DNA of 64,000 bases, taken from NCBI RefSeq assembly GCF_963855985.1, contig NC_087106.1:14338012-14402011 (forward strand), in the 5' to 3' direction. The notes under the pieces are model-generated. The model had not been told where the DNA came from. It did no database searches and saw only the letters and a program-made list of their open reading frames with translations. Every line of letters starts with the position of its first letter. The stretch's first letter is position 1. Shown one piece after another: positions 36,649 to 48,795 of the stretch. The position numbers and the translations under genes are program-made. Source of the stretch: Ostrinia nubilalis. Its lineage: Eukaryota; Arthropoda; Insecta; Lepidoptera; Crambidae.

Positions 36649-39600
36649 TTTATTTATTAAAGTTATTTTATCAAAAAAATTGGTCATAAAGATTAAAGGT
36701 CAGAAAGTTAGTCTTACATAGTAATTCTATTTCAAAAGTTTAATTACGAGTGCTTTTCACAGACCCCAATGTTATGAAGATACACATAATATATTATACT
36801 GTAATAGTTGATATGCTACGCTATACTTGCTATAATCCCCCCCAGTGCTGGTCGTATGTTTAGCAAACATGACGGCGCTTACCTGATATTGCTCTGGAAA
36901 CGCGCCACCACCGCGCCTGGGAACAAAAACAAACTTTGAAATTGGGAAAACTGTGCGATCATAACATTCAGTTGATCGCATATCAGACTACACATGTTAT
37001 ACATTCGTGAGCATGTCACGAAGATGAATTGGTATGCCGTGTCTTTCAAAGTGCTATCACAGATCCACAATTTATGCAACAACAGATTTTCGTTCGTTTA
37101 ACACGGTTTGTCAGCTAGGCACTGCCTCAATGCATAGATGCACCGCACGCGGTCATTAATGTTATGTGGGTCATTAGTGTCATTACACAAATTGCTTTTT
37201 AGTCCACGTGTAGATTACGCACGCCCACCCCTCAATCAGTAATATTCATCTTTCACGGTCTTGTAACCATGGCGCCTATCTTCCACTCTTAATATGCTAA
37301 TGGAGAACCTGCGAAGCATTTCTACCTTATTCAAATTCAAACACTCACTTTTACCTTTTAGCCTCCATTTTCATAAATCGGCATAGAAATTTAAAGCTGA
37401 CAGCAAACAGTGATAGAGAGTGCGTATTGAAATGAAATCGCAAACCAAAACACACGTAAAAGCTATCAAAATAAGCAAATACAACATTCCGGTGCAGACA
37501 ACGTAAAAATCGTTTTGATTTCTTTATGGTAGAGTCACCTAATGTCATGTAATGTTGTCAAATCTACACAAATTAAACACTGTTTACAGGGGCAAAGTTC
37601 CTTCTTGTTACATTGAACCACTGTCTCAGCAATATTTGACTCACATTGATTTTATATTAATGATAGACAGTCGATATCCCAGATGCAACAACAAACCGCT
37701 GAATCCACGACATTTACATTCGCAAACATCACGAACAAGAAGAAAGTGTGCGACTAATGACCGGTGCTAATTAGTGGGCATTTGATCCTGTTTGATGCAA
37801 ACAATGGAGGAGACTCGCATTTCACAGCTACTTCCGGCTGCGACTAATTGAAATTAGAACTGCAAGAGCACACACACGTAACACACGTCCATGTGTTTCA
37901 TATAGGTTCCACATCAAACAGCCACCCAATATGTGTGTGCATCCATTATTCACAATATCCGGTGTCTCTAGAAAATTGTACCGGAGCGATCACGAAATCA
38001 CTCGTATTCCTCAAAAACTAACAAAAACTTGTGTGAAACAAATATTTAGTTATTCATAAAGTTATATGGACTCGTGAAATGCAGACATGCCATGGAAGAT
38101 TCCAACAATTCGAAACGCTTTCAGCCTTTCGTGCAAAATAACACTTATATTAATTCTTTATTTACATTTCACACCGTCATAGATCACTCCAGCACCTCAA
38201 TTATGTCTCATTCATTACGTTAATTAATAAATAACCGCCACGGGCGAGGTGCGGACGGTTCCTGCCGTGCATCAGCAGGGAAGTTTATTAATTTGTCAAG
38301 ACTTATTTTTAGTTTTCCGCTGAGAAGTGATATACGTCTCGTTTCCGAATGCTGGGTCATTTCTCAGAATCTCCTATCTACCCAAATCAACTGGGACTAG
38401 CTCAAGATATTTTGTAACGCAATAAATAAGGCGAGAATGACGAGTGGATACTCGTATGTAGAGTCCAGGATGTTGGTGAATAAATTGCTGCAATTACTTT
38501 TGTTGCCAGTGAAAGTGATCATAGTTATAATCAAAATCTTTACAAATATCAACCCACTCCTATATAAATATCCGATAGCTATTTCATACGTGCTGTGACG
38601 ATTTACAATACGTTGCAACATGCGATTTCTTTCGCTCCTTGCGCCCGTAATGATGCTCACGTCGAGTTACGAAAGTGGTTAACGAATTAGGTTCACTAGT
38701 TCCTATTAATCACACTATAAAAATACTTATCAGGGGTCTACTCAGGAAACTGCTTTCGATTTATCGACTCTAAGCGTCTTTCTCAATATGCCAGCTACGA
38801 GAAAGACAGATAGTCGAATGAATTTAAAAAGTTTCGTAGAGTTGGACCTCCATTTGAGATCAACAACTTTTACAGTCCTATTGGATTAACGATTTTGATT
38901 CTTAGCTTGCTTAGAATAAGAAATAAAAAAGTGATTTAAGAATATTGGCGAGGTCTTTCATTGTCCTAGGAGACAATAGGGATGGCGGTGGGTGTGCGTG
39001 GGCGCCCGAAGAAGACATTATCGAAGTTTATTGATGAGTGATGGCCAATCGGTAATTATGACACAGAGTAGCGAATGTCTGCGGTTTTGACCTGATTACT
39101 TTGTTATGTAAAACGCATTAACATTTATAGGTACTATGTCCCACCTAGTTGGATTTGAGATTATAATATCTGACACCAGTGTGTTTAGTTTGTGATCTAC
39201 ATTCCATGTAATAATTTTCATAGTAGCAAATAATTTTTGTTCTAATCATATGCAGTTTTAAATGTAATTAGCATTAACCTACTTTCGAGTCAGCATTAAT
39301 TAAGTGCATGTAATATAATTTAAACTACGCAGTATTTTTCATTTACTTTCTTTACAGACCTAAGGAGTCTATATTTTAGTTAATTAGTTATACTTTTCGT
39401 TTATTATTGACGATCAAGTTTCATAGGTACATGTTACTCTGCAATGATTAACCACTGAGCTTGTGAAGGAAAAAGTTCAAATCCATCAAGTAGCAGAAAA
39501 TCGAGACACAATAGAATTTTTAGCGTAATCTCATGTGTCCTGTAATAATAAAAGTATTACAAGCCTTGATACAGAGAATAAGTTCCGAATTCACCTCGCT

Positions 39601-41329
39601 ATTTTAAAGCCCCAGTTTATTAAGGACATCATCTTGCCGGCGCTGGCGCAAGCCGTTTATGACCCTCGGCGTTTACGACCGATGTCTTATGGATATACTA
39701 AGCCGTAGGGCTACCGACTGTGACCTAGACACTTTATTTATATTTTTTACGCGACTGCGCCAGAAGGAGGGTTATGTCTTTTACATTCAATTTTGCTAAA
39801 ATAAAAGTAAATTTTCCTAACAACCAATAGAATTATACCTAGCACAAAATATTTACTTATTTGTTCATCAAAAGTAAAACTACACACACCATTTAGTACA
39901 TACGAGTACATTATTTGGTTTAGAATTACAATTTTATTTATGTTTCCATAGCAATAAAGCGCCTGGTAATATAACTCTACATAAATCATTCTCTCACGCC
40001 TTTCAAAGTACTTGGTTATAAATTCTCTAAAATGGTCGAACTAATTTGCTTCATATTAAAAGCAATGAAACTGAAATAAAAAAAGTGAAATTGCAAGCCC
40101 TGCGCAGCGGAACAGAAATAATAAAGTTAGTAATAAACCACACGTCTGCGGGGATATGGACAAAATAGTAAAAGGAGCTTGATATTAACCACGCCACGCC
40201 CGTCGCACTGTCTGCCCTCGAGTACCTACTTAGAATTTTCACGACTTAGTTTAATTTAGTTGGAAAAGATCTGTCTGTAGGTAGAAATGTTGCATTTTGA
40301 CTTTGCCGCCCTCAACGCTACAACAATCTAGTAGAGTCTACAGAAAAAAGTCTTAATTCGAAGTATTGCATTATCTTTCAACAGATAAGTAGGTGGTACT
40401 TAAAAGTTTTAAAAACTAAACACTTCAAAAGCGCGCTCAATCGATAGGCAAAGGTCACACGCCCTTTATGTGGCCCACACGATGTGTTGCATCGGAGATG
40501 AATGCACCGTCTTGACAAGCACGTCGTAAAAATAACAAGACTCTTAAAACTAAATATGCGAGGTTGCTGAATGGCCCTTTGAGAATACTTGAGCATAATA
40601 CGCAACAAGAAAACCTATTTAAGATTAGCTTGCGAAGACAATTGCGCAGTCACACGTGAATTTAATGTACAGTAAGTAAGTGTAATGTAAAGGTCTTTGA
40701 ATTTAGTTAACAAGGCCGAACCTTCCTAATGTTTTGTATCTTAGGATTAATGGTTCTGAGTGGCACATTGAATAGTTAAACCGAGATGAAAACAATCAAT
40801 GACACTCAAAGCTTGCAATGCACTTGTTGAAAGGTTCAGGGTGAACCTTATCTAGGACAGAATTAATCAATAGATCTACTGATGTGCAAACATATCTTCT
40901 GATGTCATCTCCTGTCAGATGTCCATCACCATAAGTTACAGTGTTTGCCTAGCGCAACACAACCGTAAATACAATGTACACAATTTATAAATACCATTTG
41001 CTATTGTGTGGTGTGGCTTATCGTTAAAACAGCCTGATTATTATGATAGTTATTATCACTTTTGCACCACATAATAATCAACTAATTTTAAAATCAAGAT
41101 GACTCGACTAACAACTCTCTAGGCACCTAACAGCGGAGGCATTTAACACTGACAGCCAGGTGGTCCAAAGAGGTTTATTGAGCAACCAGTATTAACAGCC
41201 ATTCGCGGCTCATCACCGCCACTGGCATTGTCTAAGCCGCCTAGCTGACCCAGATGCCACATGTGCCAGTAGGGCCGCCAGATGGCCCGCCCTAAGCAGG
41301 ATGTCCTGTTTTTAAGTTCGGTGACTTCG

Positions 41330-41474
41330 TTTTTTTTTGTTGTCAGCTGTTTGAATGCCCTGATTATAAAATTTCTTATAAGTAAGTGTGTATTGATAAC
41401 TATGTATTTTCTTACTAAAAGAGATAATTTGGGACTGTGCTTACTGTGATCAATAAAGTCTATTCTATTCTATT
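41330..41474 (+). mobile_element. Retroelement 3' terminus with (TATTC)n tail
   Basis: CTGTGATCAATAAAGTC followed by TATTCTATTCTATT is a tail form I associate with lepidopteran non-LTR retroelements: a polyadenylation-like AATAAA with a pentanucleotide repeat. The upstream limit is not defined. The GC-richer sequence at about 41190-41290 may or may not be part of it. Confidence 0.45.
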
Positions 41475-43373
41475 AGAAATTTTAAGGAATGATCTGTAAA
41501 AGCTAACAGTTTAGTTTGGATTAAGACTATGAGATGGTTTTTAAGCCTATTGCTATACTAAATGAATAAACTAATGTGACAAACGAGTACTTTTTACTTG
41601 AATGTGAATTGGGGCAATATTATTGAGTAAACAATAAAGTTACTTGACTCTTTGTTTAACCGATAACACATTTCCTTAACTTGTCATAACCGCTAGAGCA
41701 TTATCTGCGCAATGTGTCGATTGAAGTCGTCCAATAAGTGTAAATTTCCCAACTTTTAGACAAGTTGTAGGTAATAAGGACGAAAAGACTGAGAATTAAG
41801 TATGTCATTTGCTACGTAAAGTCTTTCGTCATTTGCTATGTCCATCAAGTAACGAAAGTCGGAGATGTTCATCCTATTATAACTTTTCTTATCTGATGGT
41901 TTGTCCTAAATCAAAAGTGCGGCTGGTAACTCTAGCCCCTGGTAGCGAGCAAACGTGGCAAATGGCAAATGGCTCACCCACTTGTCTCCGAAATGACCCA
42001 TTTCGTCGCGGCGGCGGACAACGTGTTATGACTTCCGCGAAACAATGGAATAACCAGCTTCTGGACAATTCTGTACCCTGTACACACTCTGAAATCGAGA
42101 GTAGGTACGTTGACAAGGTTTAATAATATTTAAACAAACAGGATTTTTCTTGTAAAATAAGTAGTTGAAACTTTATTTGATTTCCTCGAAAAAAATAAAT
42201 AACCATTTATAAAAGTTTTATATCTCCATAGATAGATATCGTATAAATTGAATGTAATGGTATTTATAAAACAAATAAACATGAAAGAAATCAAAGGATG
42301 CCATTAGAATGCGCGGAACCGCGGCTCTAAACGATTTCCGTTGCGCGCGCGCAGACGTGGTCGAAATCGAAAATAGACGTCCACTGTCAAAAATATTCAA
42401 ATTACACCTCAAAAAGATTCGTTTTCACTGGCTGTAGTTATCACTGAATGGTTCATTCAACCAATAAGTACACCGACAGCCATTTAACCTGAAAACAGCC
42501 TTGTAGTCTTCTTATATAGAGAACGCGATGTTAAACTAAAGTTTCTTCTACGCATAACATCTATACGGTGACTAGAATATGAACATTCTCACGGAACATC
42601 TTCATAAGAATAAAAAAGGGTGATGTTATACACAACCTACGAGTGACTGAAATAAATAATTTCAGTCGTAGTCTCGTAGACAGCAAAAGTTTATTTGGAA
42701 GCGGATTAAAACTATGTGACTACCTGAAGCAGTTCGCTACAGCGCTGTTACTGAAAGGCCAGATTTAAAGCATGAAGTTATAAACATAAACTTTCAGAAA
42801 ACATTTATATTATGACGTCTCATCATTCCACATTGTTTCGCAACAGTTCCACTTCCGTTACAAAATCGTTATCTCTCGGCGTTCGCGAAGGCGATCGATT
42901 GCGGCGATTTCTTCGGCCGCGTCGCGTCGTCACGCATGACATGAGCGACGTGCGCTGCGCGTGCGCCGCCTGCGTGATGCCGCCTCTTCCGATGATGACA
43001 GGGGTGCCAAATTGATAACACACCCGGAATTATAAAACGAGGCTTTAAAAAGTGACGGTGATGGATCGGAAAGGATTAAGCAATTGTTACTTACTTTCTT
43101 TATTATTTCGTTTAGGTATAATTAAAAACTATCATTTTAACGTTCGCGAAATATACAACTAACAAACCTTTAAGAAATACAGACAAGGAAATTGCTGACA
43201 AAACCTTTTTGAAAACACCACTAACCGTTTTATTTGTTTCAGCTGAAAACTGAATAAATCTGAATAAATGGCAACCCTGTAATGAGAGGCTCTTCCGGCG
43301 AATAATGGCGATCGGAAGCGGTTTCTCCGTAATGGCTGCGACAATATGTTATGACATTGGCCACTCGTATGAC
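41475..43373. other. Non-coding stretch with CpG islet
   Basis: No gene visible. A CpG-rich islet at about 42870-42985 includes GCGCTGCGCGTGCGCCGCCT. Open frames on both strands at 41809-42123 and 42812-43023 overlap each other and show no motif. Confidence 0.4.
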
Positions 43374-43377
43374 CTTT

Positions 43378-45447
43378 GGGTCATTCCACCGGCCAAGAAA
43401 ATCACGTGTCCGGGGCCAAAAAGTACCCGAATATCATAATATTTTAGTAACAAATATTTTTATCTAATAGTATAACTTTGGTTCTCGTTGTTAAACCACA
43501 GAGATAGTTAATAATAGTTAATTAAGTAATTTAAAAAAAATCGTAAGTCGTCAAAAATTGATTACCACGACGTGTCCGCGCTCCCGATTTCAGAACAAAT
43601 TTGCTCGTATAAATTAATCCGTTATTATTACCGCTTTTAATGCTTATGTAATCGATTACTGATTAAATAAACATTGATAAATTAAATACGATATAACTAT
43701 ATGACTAAAAGGTTTTGTAAAATAACTATTTGAAGTTGTGTCCGGGCGTTAACCGTGATTACCCCGACACGTCACTAATGTGCGCCTACGTCCCTAGCTA
43801 CGCAATTAAGAAACGAGCTCTATCCTCCCCCGTGAACCTTTAGTGGTGGCCTGCGTGCCGAGGTGATCGGTAATGCAACTCGTCGCAGGATTTCGGAGTT
43901 ATCGAGATAAGAATATGATTACCCCGACCTTGGTTCAGTGCACGATTGATTTACTCTATCCTGTTTTTTTAGGTTTCTTTACATGGAAAGTTCTTGAGAA
44001 TGTACAGGAATAATGGTCCATGTAACCGCATTTTTGTGTATTAAAACATATGGGATTCAACTTACAGATTGGGCAGGGCTCAGGATAAACCTTAATTTTT
44101 TGACTACCCCGACCTTGATTACCCCGACTTTTGTCACCGAGTAATCAATAATACTGTAATTTTACTAATGAATGATTAACTAAATAACGTTTAATAAGCA
44201 AAATTACCCTTTACTAAAATGAAATCCTATCTCCTATTAATACATAATATTATCCCTCAAAATTGGCAAGACCCCTGGACTCGACCTTATCACCGCTGAA
44301 ATGCTGTAAGCCGATGTAAACTCCGCCGTTTACGTCCTGACACCTGTCTTCGAAAACATCTGGATGGAAGAGGAACTCCCAGACGACTGGCATAAGGGGC
44401 TTCTAATTAATGTGCCGAAAAAAGGGTAAAGCAAGGGTATCAGTACCGGAAGACCCAAGAGATGCGATCTGGAGTGAGGAATTGCACACCGTTGGTGCAG
44501 AGGATGTCCAACGAGTCCACAATTTCACTTACCTCGGGAGCATCGTTTCAGAGCCTGGAGGTACCGAAGAGGACATCACATCGTGCATTGCCAAGGCCAG
44601 AGCTACCTTCGCAGAACTTCGCAAGATCAAAATATTCGGGTCCAACGTCAAACCAGTTCTGCTCTATGGGCGTGAAACTTGGAAGGTCACTAAGGTTATC
44701 TCGCACCAGCTGCAGATCTTCTTCAGCCGCTGTCTTCGCCGAATTCTCCAAAATCTTCAAACGACGAACTTTTGGAACGCTGCCACGAAATACCGATCTT
44801 TCAGCAGAATAAACGCTGCAAGTGGAACTGGATCGGCCACACTCTCCGAAGGGACCCCGATCACATCCCCAAGCAGGCTCTAGATTGGAACCCCCAGGGA
44901 AAATGCAAACGTGGTCGCGCCAAAAAAACATAGCGGCGCACTGCTAAGACATGGAGCGAGATCAAACACGAAGCTCAAGACCAAATGCGATGGAGGACTG
45001 TTGTGGACGCCTTCTGTCCCAAATAGGAGACATAGGACATTGAGTCACTAATATTATATGTATAATGTATATGTATGTTTTTTTACTCTTTTACGCAACA
45101 ACTACTTAACAGATTTTGTTGAAACTTTACAATATTGTCGTTTATACATCAAAATAACAAATGGCTAGTTATAATAACATTTATTTTACCATAACTTAAA
45201 AAAAACCTTAGAAAATAAAATATTTTGTTTTATTTTTGATTACTCTGACTCCCAACTTTGATTACCCCGACCATGAAAATTTTGATGTCGCATAACTTTT
45301 TATTCCTGCTTGCTACCGATGGGCCAATATAAAAAATATGCTCGTAATTATGTCTATTTTCAAATGTTTTACCTAAACTTACTCTAAATTCAAAAATAAA
45401 AAAGGTCGGGGTAATCAACAAAATAATCCAGATCCGGAGAATGACCG
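43378..45447. mobile_element. ~2.07-kb DNA element with iterated GATTACCCCGAC motif
   Basis: The ends GGGTCATTCCACCGG and CCGGAGAATGACCG are approximate inverted repeats (GGTCATTC/GAATGACC exact), and CTTT flanks both sides (43374-43377 and 45448-45451). Inside, GATTACCCCGAC or a near variant recurs at 43560, 43757, 43917, 44102, 44117, 45238 and 45260, and inverted at 45405. GTGTCCGSG motifs also repeat in the left third. A LINE copy at 44254-45048 interrupts it, so the original element was about 1.27 kb. I see no transposase. Superfamily is unknown; a 4-bp duplication would suit Chapaev-like or other groups, but that is speculation. Confidence 0.62.
44254..45048 (+). pseudogene. Internally deleted LINE ORF2 (reverse transcriptase) inserted in a DNA element
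   Basis: The left part encodes a reverse-transcriptase segment (LPDDWHKGLLINVPKKG, around 44369-44427). The right part from 44410 encodes the C-terminal region, with FTYLGSIVSEPGGTEEDI, then VLLYGRETWKVTK. After a frameshift come blocks such as KWNWIGHTL, DPDHIPKQALDWNPQGK and RWRTVVDAF. The catalytic YADD region and several hundred residues between the two parts are missing, and an in-frame TAA ends the first block, so the copy is dead. TAATATTAT flanks it (44245-44253 and 45049-45057), a plausible 9-bp target duplication, although this is AT-rich. It resembles LINEs frequent in arthropods. Confidence 0.8.
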
Positions 45448-45451
45448 CTTT

Positions 45452-47530
45452 ACAACGTGGGAATCCGCGCGTTATTATATTTTTGTTGTTATCTCCGCTG
45501 ATTGCGGTAATCGGCGTGTTTACTCGCGGGCGCTACCGAAGGCGCTTGACGAGACATAATTACGTTGATGATCTAGCAATAAATATGTATGGAACACGTT
45601 TATTTCGCAATTTGATGTGGACTATCAATCACAATAACATCAAGTGACACACAAACTTAATCATAATTTTAAGTAAGTACCTGTGTTGTTCAATATTATT
45701 TAAAAAGATGATACATACATTAGTCTCGTGAAAAACTTGATGAACAAGAAAATATCCAAATTCCATTCACTTATTTAGCGAGTACGCTTATAAAAAGCTC
45801 CTTTACACGTCCAAACATTTTTGTTGAGTTAATCGAGATTTTTTCAAGTGACTCGAATCGATTGCTGCAGTTTAAAAGTGTTTATTTAACTTTGATTTGA
45901 TATTCTGATAAAATTAAATGTAAAATATTTCTCCTTCGAGCATGCGAATGCGCGTCAATGTTAATTATCTGCAGAATGTTTATTACAATGTGCAATTACT
46001 AAAAAATAATTTAAATAATATGCGACCCTGGCGCGTAGCTTATCACTCGTATTTATTGTGGGCGAATCCGTATTATTATCGCCACAGGACACGGCGAATC
46101 CACTTACCTACTGCCTAAATAACAAAAACATCCTACTTATTCTTGATTGATTCATTTTTATGTTGTCTTCAGTCATTGCACTTCAGCTAGAGAAGCTAAT
46201 AAAAATGTTACTGTACCTAGTCCTAAAACAGTTTGTTGTAGCGTACAGGAACATACAAAAATGATTGATCAAACATGATTTATTTATTGGCAATACTATC
46301 CCGATATAATTAGTGTAACTGTATTCTAATTACATATTTAAAAAAATAATTAACTAGCAGTCTAGCATCATGTTTTATACTATTAAAAAGAAATATTTAT
46401 AAATTAGTAGTGCAATTAATTTATCAATTACAACTTTTTCCTACTTTTAAACATTAAAATGTAATGGTTCCGGTTCTTACTTTTATACTATGTATGAATA
46501 ATACAGGCGCCTGCGAAGGCTCATAGTGTCTAACACTAGGGGTTTACATCCTCGAAAAAAATACCGAAAGAAAGAAACTAATAGGAAACAATTTTTCAAT
46601 ATCAATTTGGAGCAGAGCCCACTTTTTGGATTCAATCAGACTAGATGCATCCCGCGGGAAATTGATCAACGGACCACGTGGATTTATTGCAAGGTTGGCT
46701 TTGGGACACTGCCAACATGAAACCAAATAATAAATCTTTTCTTTGTTAGCATTTACAGTATTGAACAAAAACTGAGAAAACCCTGTCATCACTGTCCTTT
46801 TGATCATTCGTTAGAACAGGTTGATTCAAATAAAAAATAGAGAGCTGCATAACGTACTCGATCATTATTTTATCAATTTGCACTTAAGTTAGTATTAAGT
46901 AATTTAACACCAATATCTTATAGTTAGAGGGTGGATGTGTTATGGCATAATCACAAGTAGATACTGCGCTTTCTTTCTTTTTAATTTATTTGCACCTTTG
47001 CCATAACTAATAAAATGTAAATCCGCACGTTTCTAAGTAAATCGCCCGAATATGTGGCGATGTCCCAGTTAGTCACTTTCGCTTGGTATTCTCTTTCGTC
47101 ACTCATTATGCGCGTGCGCACCGGAGCGTTGCTACGGGACTAGTTCGTACTCTTAATTCAGCTAATCTGATCGTTGTCTATTCCGTTTTGCTTTCTTTGA
47201 GAAAACTACATAATATGTAAAAGGAGAACACGCATACATGAGCAATGTAATGCTGAATTTTGAATTTTTAGTAGCCCAGTTTACATTGCTCGAAGTAGGA
47301 AATTGACACGAGTGTGACAAAAATGACTTCAGACAGAATTATTAGAGCTGAACTTGAAACTGAAAAACAACAAAACATGGAAACAATAGAAGACACTTAA
47401 TTTTAATCTCATTTAATTGTTAGTTAAAGTGTCCTAAAGATAGCTGACAGTTGTTGAGAAATAAATGTTCTTTAAACCCAATTAAGTGTTTTGATGCTTC
47501 CCTCTCAGGAACGTTCATAATCATTACTGA
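45452..47530. other. AT-rich non-coding stretch
   Basis: No gene recognised. It contains a perfect TGCGCGTGCGCA at 47109-47120. Two small overlapping frames at 46526-46807 carry no motif. Confidence 0.4.
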
Positions 47531-47824
47531 TTCGTTCGTTTCAGCCAAATGACGTCCACTGCTGGACAAAGGGCACCCTCAGAGCGCTTGTAGACGTCCG
47601 TTTTTTTGACCGGACAACGGCCCGATTTTTTCACCGGATTAAGCGGTGGCGTATGGTTTATAATGAACGTGTGCACATGCATCGGACATAGGTCCGGCGA
47701 GAAAATTGACAGCAAACAAAGGATATCCGTTTTTTGACGGTCCGTCGTCCGGTGAAAAAACGGACGTCTACAAGCGCTCTCAAGGATTTCCACAACGACT
47801 GATCCTACGCTGCCCGTATCAAGT
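47531..47824 (+). repeat. Dispersed repeat ('CCACTGCTGGACAAAGG' type), split by a MITE
   Basis: GTTCGTTTCAGCCAAATGAC and TCCACTGCTGGACAAAGGGC lead to 47581. The repeat resumes at 47780 with TCAAGGATTTCCACAACGAC and CTGCCCGTATCAAG. The two halves together give the same order as the copy at 4641-4750, so the inserted 198 bp (47582-47779) is younger than this repeat. Confidence 0.68.
47582..47779. mobile_element. 198-bp MITE with TCA duplication, nested in a repeat
   Basis: The left end GAGCGCTTGTAGACGTCCGT and the right end form a near-perfect inverted repeat of about 26 bp ending in a T/A run. TCA is present on both sides (47579-47581 and 47780-47782), and removing the element with one TCA restores the expected host sequence CCCTCAAGGATT. 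The interior carries subterminal GATTTTTTCACCGGA and CCGGTGAAAAAACGGAC in opposite orientation. It is non-coding. A 3-bp duplication that is not TWA does not fit canonical Harbinger, so the superfamily is left open. Confidence 0.78.
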
Positions 47825-48346
47825 ATCACTGATTAGTTTGTAATAACTCGACAAGTCATCAACAAATATAAGTACAGTACATGATCAACATCAACAATTG
47901 CTCAGGCGCACGAGGCCGTGGGTGTAGCGGGCGCGACAGGTGCTTCGCTCGGACAAGTGACATCAGCCTGTCCGCGACTTCACAAAAACTGGTCCATTGA
48001 TGGATTCTTGATGGATTTACACAGGGCGGAGGTACAGGAAAACTTACAGTAATGAATGTTGCAGAGCTTAAAAGCTCTCGTCCTCAGAGGTCGTGGACTT
48101 TATAGTTTCACATCATGGGATTTCAAAATGGGTGGTTTTGGAGAAAAGAAACTCATATTGTAAAAGGTCGGGTACCTCAACACAGGACATAATGGAATTA
48201 AACAATTTCCGATGCAGAATTGCACATGATGAAACTATGAGTTTTAGCCTATCCAACCCTAAGCGCAGGAGACAATTGATTTCTACTATGTCTCGATTTG
48301 CGGGTACTTAAGGGAGGAGATGATAAATAGGCCCAGCAACAGCTGA
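47825..48346. other. Non-coding stretch
   Basis: A GC-richer patch near 47900-47960. The open frame at 48093-48311 (72 codons) shows no motif. Confidence 0.35.
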
Positions 48347-48615
48347 AGAAAGAAAGAAAGATTTATTACAATGGACATAAGAAAATACAAAAGAGGTAAA
48401 TAAATAAAAAACAAAAAAGACAGAGGCACATAAAACACACAATGGAAGAGAAAATCAACTGAGCTGCCCTGTCGCACAGCGATGCCCATCGCAATGGGAC
48501 CCCATTCAGCATATGCCGAGGCCCACGGTGAGGAAGGCCACGAGTAAAGTCGCATGGTGTAAACGCCACTACGAGTTGGCGGAGGCGTCCGTGGGCGACC
48601 ACGCTGCTGCGCCCG
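48347..48615 (-). mobile_element. Non-LTR retroelement 3' end, antisense
   Basis: Read on the minus strand, the segment ends CCATTGTAATAAATCTTTCT followed by TTCTTTC, a tail I recognise from lepidopteran non-LTR elements. It is preceded by about 230 bp of GC-richer 3' sequence (GGGCCTCGGCATATGCTGAA). Two overlapping minus-strand frames (48286-48555 and 48366-48602) read through it but show no reverse-transcriptase motif, so this is 3' untranslated or terminal sequence. 5'-truncated. Confidence 0.55.
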
Positions 48616-48795
48616 CGTTGTTATTCAAACACGTGCTTTGTGTTATTGTACCCCGTGGATGAAGTGCCATATGATTTTAAAACAATTTACTTGTTATAAT
48701 CACTAAGTTGTATATTATCATTCAATTTAATTGATTTCTTACTGTATGAGAATCTCACCGTAACATAATCAGGTAAATCAATAGCAACCTACAAG

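Larger units (their letters stand above)
34197..41329. other. Long AT-rich non-coding stretch
   Basis: About 7 kb without a gene. It holds a CpG patch with AGCGCATGCGCG (35187-35198), a GATTA/TAATC cluster (36450-36480) and an A33 run (36612-36644). Overlapping open frames on both strands at 35130-35396 coincide with the CpG patch and look fortuitous. Confidence 0.4.

Noticed and set aside
41809..42123. 104-codon plus-strand frame overlapping a 75-codon minus-strand frame
   Set aside because: Mutual overlap on opposite strands in a locally GC-richer patch is typical of chance frames; no motif.
44548..44931. 127-codon minus-strand frame
   Set aside because: It is the antisense shadow of the LINE reverse-transcriptase remnant at 44254-45048.
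48366..48602. 78-codon minus-strand frame with a hydrophobic C-terminus resembling a membrane segment
   Set aside because: The hydrophobic stretch is the T-rich 3' tail of an antisense retroelement read in frame.
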